A stretch of DNA of 64,000 nucleotides, taken from positions 23,223,819 to 23,287,818 of the forward strand of contig NC_084924.1 of the NCBI RefSeq assembly GCF_958298935.1, written 5' to 3'. The notes beneath the pieces were generated by a model. It was not told the DNA's origin. It ran no database searches and saw only the letters and a list, made by a program, of their open reading frames with translations. The stretch comes from Phragmites australis (lineage: Eukaryota > Streptophyta > Magnoliopsida > Poales > Poaceae). Below, in pieces: positions 55,999 to 64,000 of this stretch (positions within the stretch are counted from its first letter, which is position 1; each line of letters begins with the position of its first letter). The position numbers and the translations under genes are program-made.

Positions 55999-57784
55999 TT
56001 GGCTCCTCTACTGGTGGCACGAACATCGTTAAAATCGCAAGTGCTGGCGGATTTCGTGGCAGAATGGACACCTTCATCTGAGGCTTCGGATGACGAAGCA
56101 GCAGAACCAATCTGGACCGCGTACTGCGACGGAGCTTGGGGAGCTGCAGGAGCAGGAGTCTTAGCAGTAATATTTTCACCGTCGGGGGCGAAGCTGCGAT
56201 ACGCCGCCAGGTTGGAGTTCCGATCCACAAACAATACGGCGGAATACGAAGCTGTACTCCTAGCACTTCGCAAGGTGAAGGCTTTGGGAGCTCGAAGAAT
56301 ACTTGTCAAAACAGACTCGAATGTTGTAGCAAGCCAGATTGAAAAAACATTCCAGGCAAAGGAACCAGAGCTGATCAAGTACAGGGCAGCAGTGCGAAGG
56401 ATGGAAAAATACTTCGTCGGATTCACGGTGAAAAGTGTATCAAGGAATGATAACAACGAAGCAGATGAGCTAGCCAAAGCGGCTTCGCAGAACATGCCCA
56501 TGCCTCCAGATGTCTTCTATCAGAAACTAAGTGAACCGGCCTGCGATGACAAGTTCAGCCAAACACGACTGGTCGCATCAGTTGAGAGGGAAGACTGGCG
56601 TTTCCCGATAATGGCATATCTGCGGGGTCAAAGGGATATCGAAGATCATGTCGAAGCAAAGTGCATGGCTCAGAGAGTAAGAAATTATAAAGTTATAGAT
56701 GAAGATCTGTACAAAGCAGGAGTCTGCGCACCATTTTTACGATGCATATCTCAGAAAGAGGGCCAACAACTGTTAAGCAAAATTCACAGCGGATTGTGCG
56801 GCTCACATATCGGAACAAGGGCTTTGGTAGGAAAAGCATACAGGCAGGGCTTCTATTGGCCAACGGCTGTAAGTGATGCGGACCAACTGGTACGAAGTTG
56901 CCAACAGTGCCAATTCTGGGCGAAGGGATCAAACAGACCGACAACGAAGACACAACTCATTCCGCCGATCTGGCCATTACGGCGATGGGGGATCAATATT
57001 GTCAGGCAGCTGCCGCCAGCCCCAGTACTTTTCAAAATGGGTAGAAGCAATGCCACTCGTGAGCATAACGTCAAAAAATATACAAAAATTCCTATGGTAG
57101 AATATTGTGTGCCGCTTCGGGGTTCCGAGCGAAGTAACCGTGGACAACGGTACTCAATTCGATAGCGCGGGATTTAGCGAATTCTGTAATGGCCTGGGCA
57201 TAAAATTAATGTTTGCATCAGTTTACCACCCACAATCTAATGGTGCAGTTGAGAGAGCAAATGGCATCATCTTCGCAGGGGTTGCGAAGCGTCTTCAAGG
57301 ATTGCCAAAAGGAAAATGGGTCGAAGAATTGCCCAAGGTGTTATGGTCAGTAAGAAAAATGGTTGCAAGACCAACAGGATACACGCCGTTTCGCCTATTG
57401 TTTGGCGAAGAGGCCATGACCCCAGAAGAGTGCAAAGCGAAATCATTCAAGGTCGGGAATGAACCAGAACAATGCGATGAATTTTCATCGAAGGATGCCC
57501 TCGAAGAAGTAAGATTGCAAGCCGCAAAAAACCTGGCCATTTACCAAAAAGATACAAGAAAATGGAGAGATAAGAATGTATCCGAAAAGACCTTCGCACC
57601 AGGAGATTTGGTGTTACGAAGATTTGGTACAGCAGCATCGTTTGGCAAACTTCAGAGTAAATGGGATGGCCTCTTCATAGTTAAAATATCTCTGAGACCC
57701 GGTTCTTATCATCTAGCCAATATGGAGGGTGAAGAGCTTCCACACACCTGGAATGTAGAGAACCTTCGCAAGTTCTACGCCTGA
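55999..57784 (+). pseudogene. Tat-2 pol: second RNase H and integrase, broken
   Basis: Starts at a linker (LADFVAEWTP), then an RNase H with AYCDGAWGAAGAGVLAV and STNNTAEYEAVLLALRKVKA, the extra RNase H characteristic of the Tat lineage. The integrase finger (HSGLCGSHIGTRALVGK, CQQCQFW) follows, then the catalytic core. The first core Asp is replaced by Asn (56,995-56,997), about ten residues are lost near 57,020 with a frame shift, and a TAG stands at 57,098-57,100. Beyond it the frame 57,107-57,784 is open with TVDNGTQF and GAVERANG, and a C-terminal SH3-like end. RT and gag are absent. Non-functional. Confidence 0.9.
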
Positions 57785-58100
57785 AGATTGGCAGCGAGAG
57801 TCCGAGACTCCAATGTAATTCTTAATTTTCGTAATAGTTCTTGTAATCGCCATGTAAGGGTACTGCACTCTTTTCCTCACAGGGGGACCCCTTCGCTAGG
57901 AGGTGAGGTTTTTAACGAGGCAGAAACCCATATGAACAAAGATAGTGGCCCCTAAAAAATATTGCTTGTCTCGAGTAGTACTACTTTTCGTCGAAGTGCG
58001 CCACACTAGGAGATTGGCGCACCAATCGATGATCAGAACAAGGTGCAAAGTGTAGGCATGTAAGCGTACACTTACGACCTTCGCGGAATAATAAAAACCG
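57785..58100. other. Post-pol spacer of Tat-2
   Basis: No coding sequence; includes CCCCTTCGCTAGGAGGTGAGG and TTTTTAACGAGGCAGAAACC, typical of sequence following integrase in Tat elements. Confidence 0.5.
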
Positions 58101-58101
58101 C

Positions 58102-58600
58102 CAGCGAACTTCGCCGAAAGTCGGGGGCTAAGAGTGCCTGCCCCCGCAACGAAGGAAAAAAGCAAACCTTCGCTGAAACGAAGTATCGCCGAGCCAAAGA
58201 AAAGGCAGCGAACTTCACAGAAAGTTGGGGACTTAGAGTACCTGCCCCCGCAACGAAGGAAAAAACAAACCTTCGCTAAAACAAAGTATCACCGAGCCGA
58301 AGAAAAGGCAGCGAACTTCGCCAAAAGACAGGGGCTAAGAGTGCCTGCCCCCGCACCGAAGGGAAAAACAAACCTTCACTAAAACTAAGTATCACCGAGC
58401 CAAAAAAAAAGCAGCGAGCTTCGCCAAAAGTCAGGGGCTAAGAGTGCCTGCCCCCGCACCGAAGGAATAAACAAACCTTCGAGAAAAAATGTCCCTAAGC
58501 CAACCAAGAGGCAGCACACTTTGTCAAGTACAGGGGGCTAGCACTGCCTGCCCAAATATCAACGGTCAAACAAGTTGAAGCCAAAAAACTTCAAAAGCTA
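58102..58600. repeat. 103-bp tandem repeat of Tat-2, 4 to 5 copies
   Basis: CAGCGAACTTCGCC-like starts at 58,102, 58,206, 58,309, 58,412 and a diverged one at 58,512, each with GGGGCTAAGAGTGCCTGCCC. It is the spacer repeat between pol and the antisense gene. Confidence 0.85.
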
Positions 58601-58655
58601 AGCGTCAGAGACCAACCCACCCAAAATAGGCCGAAGTTACCTGCAAGTAAAAGTC

Positions 58656-58678
58656 GGGGGGGGGGGGGGGGGGGGGGG
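58656..58678 (+). repeat. Homopolymer of 23 G
   Basis: Unbroken G run followed by CGGGGACGG. Lies in the spacer, not at an LTR border. Confidence 0.9.
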
Positions 58679-58799
58679 CGGGGACGGCGCTTCGCAAAGG
58701 TAACACTGACTAAGAGAAAATTATCATCCCAATAGAATCGCAGGAAACTGCGGCAAAAATCGGGGGATGGTTTTCGTCCAGAAAGTCTAACCCGGAGAA

Positions 58800-60199
58800 T
58801 TCAACTTATGACCAGGGCGAATCGAACCAAAAAAAAACATACTTCGCGCGACATGCCGGTAAGGGTGTACAAAAAGAGCAAATCACAACACAAACCCAGT
58901 TTATTCCGCATCCAAATCAAACTCTGGATCAACAAAATCCTTATACAAACGACTAAAATAAAATTGATACTCGATGCCTTCGCTGGCATGGAAACGCGAC
59001 GATGGGGCCGAAGTGGCCCCAACTTGATTACAATACGACGTCGACATAGGAGTTTTGCCGTCACTACCACTTCGCCTAGCTACTTGCAAAGAGGGACCAC
59101 GCCGATAACACAATTGGGGTCTGTGTGAAATCAGCTCCTCGTCTTGAGGTTCAATTTTCGGCTCAACGAGCACCGATGTGCCGTCAACGTCCCCTCTCGC
59201 CGCACGGCGCAGATTTCGTTCAGCTCTTCGACTAACTATCGTCGAAGGACAAACAGATTTCCAAAATGCCTTCGTTCTAGTATTCATATCGTCATACGAT
59301 CTACACTTCGCGTGCCAATACCGTTCCAAGTCGATATTAGCATGACGTCGGTGAAATGATTCCCAGCAGGACCAGGAAACATAAAAATTATCCCTCATCA
59401 TAGTCAAAGGCACAGCTTCTTTGGCTACCTGCGCAGTGTCCGAAGCAAGGACCTACGCAGGGAGCGCAAAAAGGTCAATATCACTTCGACATTAATATAT
59501 AATGTATTACACAGCCAGTGTATCACATCATTAATTACAAAAACCAAAGCATAAACACGACCCTTCGCGCCAATTCATCCCACCTTCCCAGTATCTTCGG
59601 CCGCCATATTAGTCGGTTTCAACGAGGTGTCTTCCCTCGCCTTGGCCTGAAAAATTTCAACAACAATAAATACATTATTGCCACATATAACCACTTTCAT
59701 AACCTTCGACAAGAGAAAACATAAGTTTGGTATCTGTACCCTTTGACGATTCAATTCGGCCTCTCGAAGAGCTAGCTCACGGCCATGCTTGCACCAATAA
59801 TTAGTGGTGAATGAACGAGCAGTGCACTTTGACGACTTGGTAACAGCCGAAGTTGACAGATCCGAAGGATACTGGAAGGAAGGTCGTTGAAGAGCAGTGT
59901 GATGGTCGCAACCCGTCATCTCCACAGACTGCACGAGACTCCGGGCGACGACCATGGCGCAGAAATCACCGTAAAGCTGAGCACCTGGAAGGAGGCTACT
60001 GCTGGTCTCGTTGATCCAACCAATAAGCCCACCCAGTCCGACAACTTCAAGTGATCGAGGAGTCACCGAGGAGCCTATACCTTCAAAGGTATGGCTGATT
60101 GCTTCGCAGGCGGCAACCGCCTTCGGCTCAAGCTCCCCAATGACATTAAGGGCATCGTCATTGTAAGCCTTCGCTTCGCTTAGTTCATTCTGCAGCCGC

Positions 60200-60238
<39 letters not shown>

Positions 60239-62306
60239 ACGCACACTGTGATTGCAATTCGCAAACTTGCGCTTCGGAAGATTGCAAATTCTGGCGAAGG
60301 CAATTCACTTCGCTGTCAGCAATACCCTTCGCTGAGCGCAGGGCTTCGAGCTCCCCTTCAAGCCTCTCCGATCGTAACTCTGCATCCTTCGCCCGCCGCG
60401 ACAACTCGCGCTTCTGGCTCTCAACTTTCTCCGCCCGTTTTTGTAGCAATTCAATCTAGGCCTGAGCTCTTCGGGCACAGGCTTCGGACTTTTCTGCTTG
60501 TTTGCGTTGAGCTCGGGAGAGAAGTAAAACCTGAAATTTCAACTACAAGTTAGTAAAATACAAAGTTTTCTTTCTCTCATTATAAGAAATTATCCGATAT
60601 ACCTTCGCGATGGCCACATCGGAAGCATCAATCAATTCGCTTGAAGACTTCTGACCAAGCGAGATCTCGACCTCAGGAAGAACGAAGGTACCAAAAATCT
60701 TCTTCGCATCGCTTACCTCCCCGACACTCAGCTCAAAAGCGGCGGGCCGCAAAGCCTCGGGGGCAAGGGCCTTCACGTCAAGCAGCCCGCCAAGACCCAT
60801 CAGGCCCTTCCCCCTGTGACGGGGCGCACTTGGAGTGGAATCTTCGCTCTCGGAAGATGAGCTCGAGGATGAGGAGGGCGACGAGTGCGTAGCCACCTCT
60901 ACGTCGTCGCCACCTTCTTCAACAGGCTCCTCTGGAACACCGGGTTCCAATGTTGTGCCTGTCCCCGTCAATTCTTCATCGTCGCTCAGAATCAACGTTG
61001 GAAGATCGACGCGCGTGCAAAATAGGGATTTTGGCGCCTGGGCCTCCTGCGCTCCTTCAGAACTCTCCCGACGGGTCAGGCCGCGCGAGGCAGCGGAGCC
61101 CTCCGGCGACGTTTCTGTGTGATACTCGGACGCAGCTTCATGTGGTTTTTTACGGAGTGCGACAGCCTTCTTGGTACGGCCAGTTTTTGACGATCGCTCC
61201 GAAACCTTCCTTTTCGTCGGAGGGCAAGCGGCGGGTTCTTCGCTCACTTCCATTGGTGGGGAGCCTCCCGCATTGCTTTGCAGAACAGCGGAAATCTTCG
61301 GCCGCTCATCATACGACAAACCACGATAGTCGAAGATTCTGTTTAACCTACGGTTAAGTTCCTGGTCCGCGCACAGCTGCGCTTCGCCAGGAGTAACCTT
61401 GCCAACCAGCATCACAGCCTTCGCCTCCACTTCGGCTACCGACAAATCTAATAAAAAAAATTTAAAACAACTGTTAGACGAGAAAATTTAAATTAAGTAA
61501 CAGTGCACGATCAAGAGGGTACCTGCGAAGCCTTCTACATTAGGATGAGGACGGCAGAGCCCCTTAGGCCCTTTCTCCCCGAAGGCCGGGATACTCCAGC
61601 CGCGGCTAAGGGGCCAAACCCCAGCCGCCAAAAACTCCTCGACCAAGTCACGAGTTGATAGATGCTCCGCGCACCGTGCGAAGGCTTCAAGCGCCGTTTG
61701 CTGCGATGCTTTCAGCCGCACATCCGGTGCACGGTTTCCCTTGACCCCTTCGCATTTCGAAACAAGGTAATCTTCGGCTTCAACCTTGTGGTAAAACCAC
61801 CATTGAGTCTAGTCGCTAGGCCACTTGTTCTTGTATACAACTACGGGAGTGGACAGGCCGGCACGATAGGCGAAGTTTAGACAACCGTAGTGCGCTTCGC
61901 TCTGTACTCTGCAGACAAAAACCGGTTTTGGTTGATGGTGCAGGCGGTGCGCAGCGGAGAAGGCCCTTGCGGAAGCCTTAACTCCCTCGGATCAAGTAGC
62001 CTAGGCAAAAAGACTCATCCTGACTATGGCGTTAGGCGTTAACTGATGCAAATATACTTCGAAGAGCTTCAACACCTTGATTACCATTTCGTCACAGGGA
62101 AGCCGAAGGCCAGCCCTAAAGTAATGCACAAACATGATGGCTTCGTCGTCAGCGGGCTCCGGGATCTCCTGCTTCCCGGGAAGCTGGACCTTCAATACAT
62201 CACTAATCAGCCCTTCCCTGACAAGGCAAGCTAAAACTTCGCCATCCACCTTGGACTGTCCAATCCAGTAAGTCTTCGGACGCGACGATCTGTATTTCGG
62301 AGCCAT
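58800..62306 (-). pseudogene. Antisense extra gene of Tat-2 (PF04195-type), multi-exon, broken
   Basis: Minus strand from ATG 62,306: a putative gypsy-type transposase domain (FVHYFRAGLRLPCDEMVIKV, YLHQLTPNAIVRMSLF), continuing in the same frame to about 61,523 with stops near 62,003, 61,990 and 61,810. Exon 2 spans about 61,445-60,604, with a disordered Ser/Glu region and a long Ser run. Exon 3 (60,530 down to about 59,740) holds a coiled coil with a stop near 60,460 and a (CT)n expansion at 60,204-60,236 that shifts the frame. It resumes with VERLQNELSEAKAYNDDAL and GCDHHTALQRPSFQYP. A last exon lies at 59,413-58,901 (LTMMRDNFYVSWSCWESF). Splice signals AG/GTACC at 61,521 and AAG/GTATAT at 60,603 are visible. 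Family function is unknown. Confidence 0.75.
60204..60236. repeat. (CT)n microsatellite inside the Tat-2 antisense gene
   Basis: About 16 CT units; on the coding strand (GA)n, read as Glu-Arg repeats, then the frame is lost. Confidence 0.9.
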
Positions 62307-62676
62307 CTAGTTCAAGGAAATCCTCTAGCAGCGCGAAGACAATCGGGGGCTAAGTCTAAGGCGTCCGAAGGACTCAAACTTACTTCGTACGAGAGCAACA
62401 ACTCTAAGCGAGGGCACGGTAAAAAAAAATTGACAGCTTCTGATATTTATAGGAGGAATCGAGCACAGTTAACACTACAAGCATCGAAAATTGAACCAGC
62501 ACCGGAAACCGCGCTCACATAACAACCATGAACATTAAATGCAGGTAGTTACCCATATCATTCCAACACCCAAAAAAATCATAACAATAATAATAATAAT
62601 ATAATATATATACATATAACAGCATGCATTGGATCCAACTAACTTCGATAGGCCGAAGGGGGACGGCACTTAGATG
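62307..62676. other. Upstream flank of the Tat-2 antisense gene
   Basis: No coding sequence. Contains GCGAAGACAATCGGGGGCTA at 62,334 and a short AATAAT/TATA-rich patch at 62,585-62,622. A purine-rich GGCCGAAGGGGGACGG at 62,651-62,666 might be the Tat-2 polypurine tract, but no Tat LTR follows. Confidence 0.35.
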
Positions 62677-64000
62677 TGTCATGGCCCAAAGTTTCTAAAC
62701 ATGTAATTAAGTGCTAATGAGCATCATTTGTTTGTGTTTTGAGCAGTATAGACTTGCAGTGTGGATTAAACCGAAATTAGTTGAACCAAGTTTAACTGAT
62801 GCGTTGTGAAGCATCTCCTACAAATTCTATGGGACATGGGGCTGGTGATAATTTTAGAAATTAGTAGATGCCAGGAGAAGAATATAAATGAATTTTTCCA
62901 AATTTTTGGGAAATGTTTAGAAGGCATAAAAATTATCACAGGTTGGAAAAGATAGCATCTTTGAACCATTTTTATTCAAAATTGGCTCAAGCATTCTGGG
63001 TCAAACAAGTTCAAATGGGTTCCTTATGAATTTTAGTTTCAAACAAAATTTGTTTTGCAAATTTTGGACTTTGGGAAGGCACTCCAATGGATGGCTAAAG
63101 TAGTGGAGATATTTTGCCTGGCGGTTACTGTTCATCGGCCCCACCTGTCATCCCTGTCGCACACTCACAGCTCCGCTCCCCCTTCTCCCGCTCTCTCAGC
63201 GAGCAAGTGGCAGCCGCCATCCTTGACTTCGGTGGCCAAGCCGCAGTTGCCGGCCAAAAGATCAGCGCTGTGGCCTTATCCCATCCCCTGCCCCCTGCTT
63301 TCTCTCTCTCTCTCTCTGCTCCTCCTCTCGCACAGCCAGCGCAGAACACCTGCACACAAGCACCGGCCGCCGGCAAGAATCGCCGCGTCACCGACGGCCT
63401 CCACCGGGCGCGAACCAGGAGAAGCACAAAGGAGGGTCGCCGAAGCTTTTCCCCGCCGTTTCCCCTCCTTCCCCGGCCGTTTCCCGCACGGATTGGAGCC
63501 GCCCGCGCCTTCTTCCCCAACGGCGGCAACCGAGCTCCGCCATCCTCCGTCACCCCGCTATTCTACAGCCTCACTGGCCTAACCCGCTGCACGGTGAGTT
63601 TCCCCATGCTCCTGTACACCTTATGCGCGCGCCGTCTTCTCTCTGTCCCGTCGCCGGCGCGGTGTTCCACGGTGCTTGAACCGCCGCCGCCTCCCCACGC
63701 ATGCTGCCGGTCGTGCCGCCATCGAGCTCGTCGGTCAGAAAGCGCGCCGTTAGGTCTACGCGCTCACGTAGAATGTGTAGGTGTGCTCGGCCGGGCTTAT
63801 TGCGTCGCCGTTCGCCGTTGGCGCGTCAAAACCGTGCCGTCGCCGTGCTAGTTTTGCCCCTCGCCGCCGCTCGCCGTGCTCCGGCCGTCGCCGGCGTCGA
63901 CGTGTGCCCCCACCGTGACCGTGTGCTCACGCTAGTGCCATTTTCGCCCTCGGCCGAGCCGTTCAGGCTGCCGCTCGCCACCGGCAGCCACCGCAAGGGC
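62677..64000 (+). mobile_element. Start of a Tekay-like LTR, cut by window end
   Basis: TGTCATGGCCCAAAG at 62,677, then GTAATTAAGTGCTAATGAGCATCA, parallels the Tekay-A LTR start (12,802, minus). It changes from AT-rich to GC-rich near TACTGTTCATCGGCCCCACCTGTCATCC, as in long Tekay LTRs. A CT run is at 63,300-63,324. Open frames to 63,851 overlap on both strands and are GC byproducts. A host gene start is a less likely alternative. Confidence 0.55.

Noticed and set aside
62651..62676. Tat-2 polypurine tract followed by its 3' LTR
   Set aside because: The sequence after the purine tract starts like a Tekay LTR, not like a Tat LTR, so the pairing is not supported.
63055..63851. Host gene start at the right edge
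   Set aside because: Overlapping GC-driven frames on both strands within a sequence that begins like a Tekay LTR; no domain recognised.

Overview
This is a transposable-element-dense stretch of a plant nuclear genome, almost certainly a grass (Poaceae). Reasons: a centromeric-type (CRM-clade) Ty3/Gypsy element, Tekay-like Gypsy elements with LTRs of several kb, Tat-lineage Gypsy elements carrying an antisense extra gene, and several CACTA (En/Spm) arms. There is also one short, GC-rich, intronless host gene of the kind common in grasses. Species and chromosome cannot be decided from the window. I recognised no rRNA, tRNA, CRISPR array or bacterial operon.

Layout. 1-2.3 kb: decayed CACTA TNP2 transposase on the minus strand with its subterminal repeats. 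3.0-13.2 kb: a CACTA-like arm pair (3.0-3.3 and 12.8-13.15 kb) that seems split by nested insertions, namely a Tat-lineage 3' end (3.6-6.4 kb, plus) and a decayed Tekay-like element (6.66-12.8 kb, minus). 13.2-20.8 kb: an unclassified LTR-like region whose (TA)n tract is interrupted by a 4.7 kb endogenous pararetrovirus (Caulimoviridae-type) fragment with direct and inverted leader copies. 20.8-23.7 kb: nothing recognised. 23.8-26.86 kb: a CACTA element with a viroplasmin/RNase H1 N-terminal-like domain. 27.36-28.0 kb: the only confident host gene, a two-finger C2H2 (ZAT-type) repressor. 29.79-31.11 kb: a small complete CACTA with TSD. 31.26-31.73 kb: another CACTA-type repeat array. 32.5-42.6 kb: a Copia-like LTR remnant (minus) interrupted by a complete CRM element (33,396-41,052). 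42.6-49.1 kb: LTR debris, two tandem arrays and the 3' LTR of a Tat-like element. 49.1-55.7 kb: a second decayed Tekay-like element (minus) with a perfect-TSD 3.5 kb solo LTR inside it. 56.0-62.3 kb: a Tat-lineage element with RNase H/integrase on plus and the antisense extra gene on minus. 62.68 kb to the end: start of another Tekay-like LTR.

How the parts work together: they mostly do not. The window is a record of nested insertion, decay and LTR recombination. Exceptions are the intact CRM gag-pol (1,666 codons, LTRs differing at 10 of 917 sites, all transitions), which looks recent and possibly autonomous, and the zinc-finger gene, which keeps an intact frame and promoter between two CACTA elements. 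The most unusual item is the pararetrovirus insertion: it sits between two TA-dinucleotide tracts and is rearranged so that antisense leader is fused to sense reverse transcriptase, giving a large inverted repeat that could form double-stranded RNA.
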